In this document: positions 57,603-64,000 of the stretch, in pieces
Numbering within the stretch: the first letter of the stretch is position 1
Layout of the letters: each line of letters opens with the position of its first letter
Assembly (NCBI GenBank): GCA_035650215.1
Contig: DASRIC010000064.1
Location: 1-64,000 of the forward strand
Direction: 5' to 3'
From: JACVRW01 sp035650215
GTDB lineage: Bacteria > Actinomycetota > Thermoleophilia > Solirubrobacterales > Thermoleophilaceae
DNA length: 64,000 nt
Notes under the pieces: model-generated
What the model saw: the letters and a program-made list of their open reading frames with translations, nothing else
What the model was told of the DNA's origin: nothing
The model's database searches: none
Position numbers and translations under genes: made by a program

Positions 57603-59440
57603 GCGAGCCGCTCCCGTACCTGCTCCATCACGTCGCGCGTGAGGATCGGCAGGCCGTCGACCTTCGTGTAGCTCTCGATGTCGATCAGGTGCTCGGCGCG
57701 CAGGAGCGTGGCCAGCTGGCCGAGGTTCATCTCCGGCACGAGCACGCGCTCGTACGCGCGCAGCACGTCGCCGACGTTCCCCGGCATCGGATTCAGGTGC
57801 CTGATGTGCGCGGTGGCCACCTTGAGCCCGTCCTCGCGGCGCAGGCGGCGCGCCGCGCCCTGAATCGCGCCGTAGCTCGAGCCCCAGCCGAGCACGAGCA
57901 GTCCGGCGTCCCCGTCGGGGTCGTCGACCTCGACGTCGGGCACCTCGACCCGCGCGATCCGCTCGGAGCGCAAGCGGGTCATGTAGTCGTGGTTCGCGGG
58001 CTCGTAGGAGATGTTGCCGGTGCGCTCCTCCTTCTCGAGGCCGCCGATCCGATGGCGCAGGCCGGGCGTGCCGGGGATCGCCCAGGGGCGCGCCAGATTG
58101 TCGTCGCGCAGGTACGGCATGAAGGCGTCGCCGTCGTTCGGCGCGCCGGCGAAGTCGGGGTCGATCGCGGGCAGCGAGCTCACGTCGGGGAGCCGCCAGG
58201 GCTCGGAGGAGTTCGCCAGGAAGGTGTCGGCCAGCAGGATCACCGGCGTGCGGTGCGTGACCGCGATCCGGGCGGCCTCGATCGCGGCGTCGAAGCAGTC
58301 GCCCGGCGTGCACGCGGCGATCACCGGCAGCGGCGACTCGCCGTGGCGCCCATAGAGGGCCATCAGCAGGTCGGCGGCCTCGGTCTTGGTCGGCATGCCG
58401 GTCGAGGGGCCGGCGCGCTGGATGTCCACCACCACGAGGGGCAGCTCCATCGCGACCGCCAGGCCGATCGTCTCGGCCTTCAGGTCCATGCCCGGGCCGC
58501 TCGTGGCCGTGACGCCGAGATGGCCCGAGAAGGCGGCGCCGAGCGCCATGTTCGCGGCCGCGATCTCGTCCTCGGCCTGGATCGTGCGGACCCCGAAGCG
58601 CTGGTGGCGCGAGAGCGCGTGAAGGAGCTCGGACGCCGGGGTGATCGGGTAGCTCGCGAGGAAGAGCTGGAGGCCGGACTGCACGCTCGCGGCGATCAGC
58701 CCATAGGCCAGCGCCTGCGTTCCGTTCACGTTCCGGTAGGTGCCGGGCGGAGCCGGGGCGGGATCGACCTCGTAGTGGACCGCCAGCAGCTCGGCCGTCT
58801 CGCCGAAGTTGTAGCCCGCCCGGAAGGCGGCGAGGTTGGCCGCCTTGACCTCGGGCCGGTCGGCGAACTTCTTCTCCACCCAGTCGACCGTCGGCGTGGT
58901 GGGGCGCCCGTACATCCAGGACACGAGGCCGAGCGCGAACAGGTTCTTGCTGCGAGCGGCGTCGCGCGAGCTGATGCCCTCGATGCCCTCGGTGGCGCGC
59001 ACGGTCATCGAGGTCATCGGCACGCGGAAGACCTGGAAGTCGTCGAGCGTGTCGTCGTCGAGCGGGTTCGAGGGGTAGCCCGCCTTGCGCAGGTTGTGGT
59101 CGGTGAAGCCGTCCTCGTTCACGATCACCGTGCCGCCCTTCTCGACGGCGGCGAGCTGGGTGATCAGCGCGGCGGGGTTCATCGCCACGAGCACGTTCGG
59201 GTGGTCGCCCGGGGTGAGGATGTCGCGCGAGGCGAAGTGGATCTGGAAGGCCGAGACGCCGTGCGGCGTGCCGGCGGGCGCGCGGATCTCGGCGGGGAAG
59301 TCCGGCAGGGTGGCGAGGTCGTTTCCGACGACCGCCGTCGCGTCGGTGAAGCGGCTTCCCGTGAGCTGCATCCCGTCGCCCGAGTCGCCGGCGAACCGGA
59401 CGACCACGCGATCGAGCTTCTCGACTGTCTTCTCTGCCAT
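57599..59440 (-). CDS. korA: 2-oxoacid:ferredoxin oxidoreductase alpha subunit (KorA, gamma-alpha fusion)
   Basis: 613 residues. N-terminal gamma domain (VVVRFAGDSGDGMQLTGSRFT) fused to the alpha domain (ASYPITPASELLHALSRH; IQAEDEIAAANMALGAAFSG; TSGPGMDLKAETIGLAVAMELPLVVVDIQRAGPSTGMPTKTEAADL). Full-length actinobacterial type. First gene of the korAB operon, divergent from pnt with a 118-base gap. Confidence 0.94.
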   Translation of the reverse strand: MAEKTVEKLDRVVVRFAGDSGDGMQLTGSRFTDATAVVGNDLATLPDFPAEIRAPAGTPHGVSAFQIHFASRDILTPGDHPNVLVAMNPAALITQLAAVEKGGTVIVNEDGFTDHNLRKAGYPSNPLDDDTLDDFQVFRVPMTSMTVRATEGIEGISSRDAARSKNLFALGLVSWMYGRPTTPTVDWVEKKFADRPEVKAANLAAFRAGYNFGETAELLAVHYEVDPAPAPPGTYRNVNGTQALAYGLIAASVQSGLQLFLASYPITPASELLHALSRHQRFGVRTIQAEDEIAAANMALGAAFSGHLGVTATSGPGMDLKAETIGLAVAMELPLVVVDIQRAGPSTGMPTKTEAADLLMALYGRHGESPLPVIAACTPGDCFDAAIEAARIAVTHRTPVILLADTFLANSSEPWRLPDVSSLPAIDPDFAGAPNDGDAFMPYLRDDNLARPWAIPGTPGLRHRIGGLEKEERTGNISYEPANHDYMTRLRSERIARVEVPDVEVDDPDGDAGLLVLGWGSSYGAIQGAARRLRREDGLKVATAHIRHLNPMPGNVGDVLRAYERVLVPEMNLGQLATLLRAEHLIDIESYTKVDGLPILTRDVMEQVRERLA

Positions 59441-59558
59441 GGAGGCGATCCGCGACCGGCGCAGACCGTCGCTTCGAGTGTAGTGGCAGCTCCGGGCGGG
59501 GCCGCGGGACCCCGGCTTCGGCTAGAGTGCCGCGCCCCCGACCCCCCTTGTCAGCCTC

Positions 59559-60686
59559 ATGAACGTCTCAGTACCCAAGGAATCGGCGTCGGGCGAGCGC
59601 CGCGTGGCGCTGGTGCCCGAGGTGGTTGAGCGACTCGCCCAGAAGGGCGTGCAGGTGACCCTCGAGACGGGCGCCGGGGCCGAGGCCCACTATCCCGACG
59701 ACGCCTACACCGACGCCGGCGCGACCCTCGGCGAGGGCTTCTCGGGCGAAGTGGTGGCCAAGGTCGCGCCTCCCTCGGCCGAGGAGATCGGCCGGCTCGG
59801 CCGCGACACGGTGCTGATCGGGTTCCTCGCGCCGCTCACCGCGGCGGACACGGTGCGCGGCCTGGCCGACGCCGGCGTGACCTCGTTCGCGATGGAGGCG
59901 ATCCCGCGCATCACGCGGGCCCAGTCGATGGACGCGCTCTCCTCGCAGGCCACCGTGGCGGGCTACCTGGCGGCGCTGATCGCGGCCCAGCGGCTGCCGC
60001 GTTTCTTCCCGATGCTCACCACGGCGGCCGGCACGGTGCGGCCGGCGAAGGTGCTCGTGCTCGGCGCCGGCGTGGCGGGACTGCAGGCGATCGCCACCGC
60101 TCGCAGGCTCGGCGCGGTGGTGCAGGCGTTCGACGTGCGCTCGGCGGTGAAGGAGCAGATCGAGTCGCTCGGGGCGCGCTTCCTCGAGCTCGACATGGGG
60201 CTGGAGGACGCCGAGGCGGCGGGCGGCTACGCGCGCCAGCTGACCGACGAGGAGCAGGCCAAGCAGCGCGACCTGCTGGCGGTCGAGATCGGCAAGGTCG
60301 ACGCCGTGATCTCCACGGCCGCTGTGCCCGGGCGCAAGGCGCCGCTGCTCGTAACCGAGCAGGCGGTGAAGAACATGTCGCCGGGGTCCGTGATCGTCGA
60401 CCTGGCCGCCGAGACCGGCGGCAACTGCGAGCTCACCGAGCCCGGCGAGACGGTCGTCAAGGAGGACGTGACGCTGGTGGGGCCCCTCAACCTCGCCTCG
60501 GAGATGCCCGACCACGCCTCCGCTCTGTACGCGCGCAACGTGATGTCGCTGCTCGAGCTGATGGTCGGCGAGGAGGGCAAGCTGGCCGTCGACTTCGACG
60601 ACGAGGTGATCGCGGGCGCCTGCATCACGCGCGACGGCGAGATCGTTCACGAGGGCGCGCGCGCGGCCGCCGGGGTCACCGCGTAG
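59559..60686 (+). CDS. pntAa: NAD(P) transhydrogenase, alpha-1 (NAD-binding) subunit
   Basis: 375 residues, cytoplasmic. VPKESASGERRVALVPEVVERLAQKG near 5-30, nucleotide fold VLVLGAGVAGLQAIATARRLGA near 163-184, and the mobile-loop DLAAETGGNCELT. First of the three-gene layout pntAa-pntAb-pntB. Balances NADH and NADPH using the proton gradient. ATG 59559; a TAGAGT at 59523 may be its -10. Confidence 0.94.
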   Translation: MNVSVPKESASGERRVALVPEVVERLAQKGVQVTLETGAGAEAHYPDDAYTDAGATLGEGFSGEVVAKVAPPSAEEIGRLGRDTVLIGFLAPLTAADTVRGLADAGVTSFAMEAIPRITRAQSMDALSSQATVAGYLAALIAAQRLPRFFPMLTTAAGTVRPAKVLVLGAGVAGLQAIATARRLGAVVQAFDVRSAVKEQIESLGARFLELDMGLEDAEAAGGYARQLTDEEQAKQRDLLAVEIGKVDAVISTAAVPGRKAPLLVTEQAVKNMSPGSVIVDLAAETGGNCELTEPGETVVKEDVTLVGPLNLASEMPDHASALYARNVMSLLELMVGEEGKLAVDFDDEVIAGACITRDGEIVHEGARAAAGVTA

Positions 60687-60688
60687 CC

Positions 60689-60985
60689 ATGGACCTTCTC
60701 ACCGAGCTCACCATCCTCGTGCTGGCGGCGTTCGTGGGCTTCGAGGTGATCTCGAAGGTGCCGAACACGCTGCACACGCCGTTGATGTCGGCCACGAACG
60801 CGATCCACGGCATCGTGCTGCTGGGCGGCCTGCTCCTGATCGGCGAGGCCGCCGGCTTCCTCAACGAGCTGCTGCTCGTGATCGCGATTGCCTTCGGCAC
60901 GATCAACGTGGTCGGCGGCTTCCTCGTCACCGACCGCATGCTCGAGATGTTCAGGAAGCGGCCCGAGCCCAAGAAGGACGCGTAG
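60689..60985 (+). CDS. pntAb: NAD(P) transhydrogenase, alpha-2 (membrane) subunit
   Basis: 98 residues with three membrane segments (LTELTILVLAAFVGFEVI, GIVLLGGLLLIGEAAGFL, LLVIAIAFGTINVVGGFLVT), including the conserved SKVPNTLHTPLMSATNAIHGI before the second segment. Starts two bases after pntAa stops. Confidence 0.93.
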   Translation: MDLLTELTILVLAAFVGFEVISKVPNTLHTPLMSATNAIHGIVLLGGLLLIGEAAGFLNELLLVIAIAFGTINVVGGFLVTDRMLEMFRKRPEPKKDA

Positions 60986-60987
60986 CG

Positions 60988-62403
60988 GTGGTCATCGCCT
61001 CCTTCCTCCAGGACCCGGACTTCATCCAGGTCCTGTACATCCTCGCGTTCATCTGCTTCATCGTCGGCCTGCGGCTGCTCACGCACCCGAGCACGGCGCG
61101 CAAGGGCAACGCGGTGGCCGCCGTGGGGATGGCGATCGCGGTGGTGGCCACGCTGCTGTGGGACTTCGTCGACGACTACGGCCTGATCGCGCTCGGCGTG
61201 GCGATGGGGACCGCAGTGGGCGTGCCGGCGGCGCGCGGCGTGAAGATGACCCAGATGCCGCAGATGGTCGCGCTGTTCAACGGCGTCGGCGGCGGCGCGG
61301 TGGCGCTGATCTCGTTCGTCGAGTACCGCGAGGCGCTCGAGATCACGGGCGGCAACCCGGAGCTCGAGGCGCTGATCCCGATCCTGTTCGCGGCGATCAT
61401 CGGCTCGGTCTCGTTCTGGGGCTCGAACATCGCGTTCGGGAAGCTGCAGGAGCTGCTGCCCGGGCGCCCGATCCAGCTCCCTGGGCAGCAGATCGTGAAC
61501 GCGCTGCTGCTGCTCGTGGCGGTCGGCTGCTCGGTGGCGATCGCCGCCGGCGCCGAGTCGGAGGGCCTGTTCATCCTGATCCTGGTGGCGGCGGCCGTGC
61601 TCGGCAACATGGTCGTGCTGCCGATCGGCGGCGCCGACATGCCGGTGGTGATCTCGCTGTTGAACGCCTTCACGGGCCTGTCGGCGGCCGCGGCCGGACT
61701 GGCGCTCGACAACGTGGCCCTGATCGTGGCCGGCATGCTGGTGGGCGCCTCGGGCTCGATCCTCACGATGCAGATGGCCGAGGCCATGAACCGCTCGATC
61801 GCCAACATCGTGGCGGGCGGCTTCGGCGGCGTGGCCGTCGCCGCCGGCGCGGGCGACGACGGCGAGGAACGACCGGTGCGCTCGACCGACCCCTCCGACG
61901 TGGCGATCCAGCTCGCCTACGCCTCCAAGGTCGTGGTCGCCCCCGGCTACGGAATGGCGGTCGCCCAGGCGCAACACACGGTGCGCGAGCTCGCCGACGA
62001 GCTCGAGAAGCGCGGCGTGGAGGTGCGCTACGCCATCCACCCGGTGGCAGGCCGCATGCCCGGCCACATGAACGTGCTGCTCGCCGAGGCCGACGTGCCG
62101 TACGACCATCTCAAGGAGATGGACGAGATCAATCCCGAGTTCCCGCAGACCGACGTCGCGCTCGTGATAGGCGCCAACGACGTGACCAACCCGGCCGCGC
62201 GCGAGCAGGCCGACTCGCCGATCTACGGAATGCCGATCCTCGACGTGGATAAGGCCGGCGCCGTGATCGTGCTCAAGCGCTCGATGAACACAGGCTTCGC
62301 GGGCATCGACAACCCGCTCTTCTACAAGGAGAACACCGCGCTCCTGTTCGGCGATGCCAAGGAGTCGGTGCAGAAGGTCCTGAAGGAGGTCGAGGAGCTT
62401 TAG
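60988..62403 (+). CDS. pntB: NAD(P) transhydrogenase beta subunit
   Basis: 471 residues. Membrane domain with about nine segments, then the NADP-binding domain from about 310 (VVVAPGYGMAVAQAQHTVRELADEL; VRYAIHPVAGRMPGHMNVLLAEA; VIGANDVTNPAAREQ; GIDNPLFYKENTALLFGDAK). GTG 60988. Stop overlaps the convergent RemA-like gene's stop by four bases. Confidence 0.94.
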   Translation: MVIASFLQDPDFIQVLYILAFICFIVGLRLLTHPSTARKGNAVAAVGMAIAVVATLLWDFVDDYGLIALGVAMGTAVGVPAARGVKMTQMPQMVALFNGVGGGAVALISFVEYREALEITGGNPELEALIPILFAAIIGSVSFWGSNIAFGKLQELLPGRPIQLPGQQIVNALLLLVAVGCSVAIAAGAESEGLFILILVAAAVLGNMVVLPIGGADMPVVISLLNAFTGLSAAAAGLALDNVALIVAGMLVGASGSILTMQMAEAMNRSIANIVAGGFGGVAVAAGAGDDGEERPVRSTDPSDVAIQLAYASKVVVAPGYGMAVAQAQHTVRELADELEKRGVEVRYAIHPVAGRMPGHMNVLLAEADVPYDHLKEMDEINPEFPQTDVALVIGANDVTNPAAREQADSPIYGMPILDVDKAGAVIVLKRSMNTGFAGIDNPLFYKENTALLFGDAKESVQKVLKEVEEL

Positions 62404-62663
62404 AGCAGGCTCTCCTGGCCCGCCGCGACCCGCGAGCGGCGCGGGATTCCCGCCGCCTCGGTGAGGGCCGCTTCGGCGTCGGCGAGGATGGCCCGCTCGG
62501 AGCGGGAGGCCACGAGCGGCTCCGCGAGACCGTCGACGTGAACGTACGTGCGGCGCCCGTCTCGCCGGTCGGATCCCTCGATGGGCACGAGCGCGTAGAT
62601 GCGGTCGGCGCGCACGAACTTCCCGTATCCGAGCGGGATCATCCGAGGGTCGCGCTTGGCCAT
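62400..62663 (-). CDS. RemA/DUF370-like small protein
   Basis: 87 residues. IPLGYGKFVRADRIYALVPI aligns with the RemA hallmark IGFGNxVxxxRVIAIV, and GRRTYVHVDGLAEPLVASRSERAILAD corresponds to the C-terminal strand/helix. RemA is a DNA-binding regulator of biofilm genes in Bacillus. The fit is by motif memory only; a LytTR-like or unknown family is possible. Confidence 0.55.
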   Translation of the reverse strand: MAKRDPRMIPLGYGKFVRADRIYALVPIEGSDRRDGRRTYVHVDGLAEPLVASRSERAILADAEAALTEAAGIPRRSRVAAGQESLL

Positions 62664-62839
62664 CCGGGTGACGATAGCCGCAGCGCCGGACCGGCCGGCG
62701 CGGGGGGCGAATCTCCGCTCAGTGCCGACTTACGACGCCAGTGGCGTACGAACTCGGAGCAGGACCGGCGCCGCGAGCGCGAGGCGCGCCCCCGGCGACG
62801 CTGTCTACGGCGACGTCTTCGACCGCCCGCAGCAGATGC
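62664..62839. other. Gap without a supported gene
   Basis: Neither strand shows a convincing frame. Plus-strand frames here are short and Arg-rich shadows. With the weak ORF and the decayed stretch next to it (62840-63330), the whole interval 62664-63415 is low in clear coding content. Confidence 0.5.
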
Positions 62840-63088
62840 TCACGGAGCTACGTACGGTGCTGACGCCGGGACCGCCGGGATAGAGATCTCCAGCCCCAGA
62901 GGCTCATCCCCCGGTCGCACGGCCGGAATGAGCGCCGAGGCCACCAGTCCGCCGGCGCTGGAGCGCACATCGAGAGTTGGGATCGAACCGCTGCGATGGC
63001 CCGCGAAGAGGTCGGCGATCAAGAGGTCCACCCGTTCGCGGACCTGCTCGGCGGTCGGGCTCGGGTGGGAGGTCCTCGTGGCATCCAC
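62840..63088 (-). CDS. Possible small protein (82 residues), unknown
   Basis: GTG 63088 lies one base after the stop of the decayed stretch upstream. The product has VRERVDLLIADLFAG near 18-32 and SAGGLVASALIPAVRPGDEPLGLEISIP near 46-73, and looks folded rather than random. No family recognised. It may be a surviving downstream gene of a broken operon. Confidence 0.4.
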   Translation of the reverse strand: MDATRTSHPSPTAEQVRERVDLLIADLFAGHRSGSIPTLDVRSSAGGLVASALIPAVRPGDEPLGLEISIPAVPASAPYVAP

Positions 63089-63089
63089 G

Positions 63090-63330
63090 CTAGTGCCCCA
63101 TCCCCGCGCCCGGCGCGTGCTCAGTCGAGAGCACACCTACCGAGCCCTTGACCATGTCGCGGAAGGCGTGGGTGACGAAGGGAGGTACATCCGGCGCCTT
63201 TCGGCCCGCTCGAGCCGGGCCGCGTCCTGGGCCTTGCCCTCGCGGAGCGCCTCTTCTGCGCTTCGCTGGTGTCGATCAGGAGCATGTCCATAGGGTCGTC
63301 GCTCAAGGGTGCGTGAGCATCCGACGGCAA
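63090..63330 (-). pseudogene. Decayed coding stretch with apparent frameshifts
   Basis: Protein-like fragments lie in all three minus frames in order: MDMLLIDTSEAQ, then EALREGKAQDAARLERAERR, then FVTHAFRDMVKGSVGVLST ending at TAG 63090. Joining them needs two frame changes. No parent family is recognised. It may be a pseudogene, or coincidence in GC-rich sequence. Confidence 0.35.
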
Positions 63331-63388
63331 TACGCCTCCACCTCAGTAGTTCGCCGCAGCAGTGGCGCGGTAGGGGGCCGATGGCGGT

Positions 63389-63419
63389 TCACGGGGCGCT
63401 CGCGATGCTCGCCCCGTGA
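63389..63419. promoter_or_regulatory. Inverted repeat covering the start of a response-regulator gene
   Basis: Perfect 10-base arms TCACGGGGCG (63389-63398) and CGCCCCGTGA (63410-63419) with 11 bases between. The right arm contains the GTG start codon at 63416. It could be an operator or an mRNA hairpin hiding the start. Confidence 0.55.
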
Positions 63420-64000
63420 GCGATACGGTCATCCCCGTGGCTCGGGACGCTGACATCTCGATCGTCCTGGCCGACGACCACGCCGTGGTGCGGAGCGGCC
63501 TTCGCATGCTGCTCGAGGCGGAGGACGACCTGGAGGTCGTGGCGGAGGCGGGCGATGTGGATGGGACGAGCCGAACCGTGCTCGGCTACAAGCCAACGGT
63601 GCTCGTACTCGACCTCAACATGCCGGGTGGATCGAGCCTCGAGGCGATCCCGTCGATGCTCGAGCGCTCACCCGACACCGCGATCGTGGTGCTGACGATG
63701 CAGGAGGATCCCGCCTTCGCCCGCGAAGCGCTCCGCGCCGGCGCGAAGGGGTATGTGCTCAAGCAGGCCGCCGGCACGGAGCTCGTGCAGGCAGTTCGCG
63801 CAGCCGCCGGCGGCGGCACCTGGCTCAACCCCGAGCTCGGCGCGCGCATCGCCACGGCCGAGACGACTCCCACAGGGCCGCCGGGGGACCTCACCGAACG
63901 GGAGGTCGAGGTGCTGAGCCTTATCGCACTCGGTCACACCAACAGCGAGATCGCAGCTCAGCTCTACCTCAGCGTCCGCACGGTCGAGACCCACCGTTCG
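63416..64000 (+). CDS. NarL/DevR-type response regulator (3' end cut by window)
   Basis: 195 codons visible. The receiver has the full acidic pair (VLADDHAVVRSGLRMLLEAEDDL), phospho-Asp (LVLDLNMPGGSS), Thr (VVLTMQ) and Lys (GYVLKQ). The HTH begins LTEREVEVLSLIALGHTNSEIAAQLYLSVRTVETHRS at the window end. Start GTG 63416 is taken (another GTG at 63437 would be internal). No -10 hexamer or ribosome site is seen ahead of it. No kinase in the window. Confidence 0.9.
   Translation, partial: MSDTVIPVARDADISIVLADDHAVVRSGLRMLLEAEDDLEVVAEAGDVDGTSRTVLGYKPTVLVLDLNMPGGSSLEAIPSMLERSPDTAIVVLTMQEDPAFAREALRAGAKGYVLKQAAGTELVQAVRAAAGGGTWLNPELGARIATAETTPTGPPGDLTEREVEVLSLIALGHTNSEIAAQLYLSVRTVETHRS

Noticed and set aside
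59441..59558. Well-formed sigma-A promoter between korA and pntAa
   Set aside because: Single -10-like hexamers occur on both strands but without convincing -35 boxes.
1..64000. tRNA, rRNA, CRISPR arrays, riboswitches
   Set aside because: No cloverleaf, T-loop consensus, regularly spaced repeats or recognised riboswitch core was seen by eye. A covariance-model scan was not possible.

Overview
High-G+C bacterial chromosome (roughly 70% by eye). The genes point to Actinomycetota, most plausibly the class Thermoleophilia (Solirubrobacterales-like). The evidence is a methyltransferase/GH57/GT4 cluster in the same order as Mycobacterium Rv3030-Rv3031-Rv3032, a paired Rv3679/Rv3680-type ATPase operon, probable F420 enzymes, KorAB, a three-subunit transhydrogenase, a lone PilT, and many leaderless-looking promoters. 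The taxonomic placement is inference. No rRNA, tRNA, CRISPR array, intact insertion sequence or phage gene was seen.

Layout. 1-10.7 kb: a putative amine-catabolism locus. On the minus strand it has a PotABCD-type ABC importer behind a TetR gene, then a second TetR and a CntA/choline-monooxygenase-like Rieske oxygenase. Divergent on the plus strand are an unknown 110-residue protein, an acyl-CoA dehydrogenase, an NDP-forming acyl-CoA synthetase and a flavin amine oxidase, all tightly coupled. 10.7-17.6 kb: a TMEM175-like channel, a four-gene polymethylated-glucan-type operon, another methyltransferase and a membrane protein. 17.7-22 kb: a small protein, a PhoX-like secreted protein, a Lon N-terminal-domain protein and gamma-glutamyltransferase. 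22.1-29 kb: FtsZ with an unusually long N-terminal tail behind ParA, a SIS protein, the paired ArsA-like ATPases and a large unknown protein. 29-31.5 kb: phytoene/squalene synthase, an FAD reductase and an HxlR regulator with a clear operator. 31.5-37.5 kb: AIM24, PilT, the primary sigma factor, a response regulator, GntR and a diguanylate cyclase. 37.7-49.3 kb: MoeA, GlpX, dodecin, SDR, thiolase, hydrolases, oxidoreductases, rhodanese and F420-type enzymes. 49.5-56.6 kb: small proteins and a methylthioribose-phosphate salvage operon (mtnA, class II aldolase, DUF1152, GNAT). 56.6-62.4 kb: korAB and pntAa-pntAb-pntB. 62.4-64 kb: a RemA-like protein, a decayed stretch and a truncated LuxR-type response regulator.

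Two dispersed repeat families are the most unusual DNA-level features. The first is a MITE-like element with CTAG-starting terminal inverted repeats: three copies (172, 99 and 208 bp) and one relic. Its ends supply stop codons for neighbouring genes and, in one case, a probable -10 box. The second is a REP-like GC-rich palindrome in two sequence versions whose arm difference is compensatory. One cluster of it lies in frame inside the start of potA.

Most genes are packed with 1-4 base overlaps (ATGA, GTGA, TGATG) inside operons. Convergent pairs often overlap by 20-100 bases. At least twelve genes have a TANNNT hexamer only 6-9 bases before the start codon, consistent with leaderless transcription.
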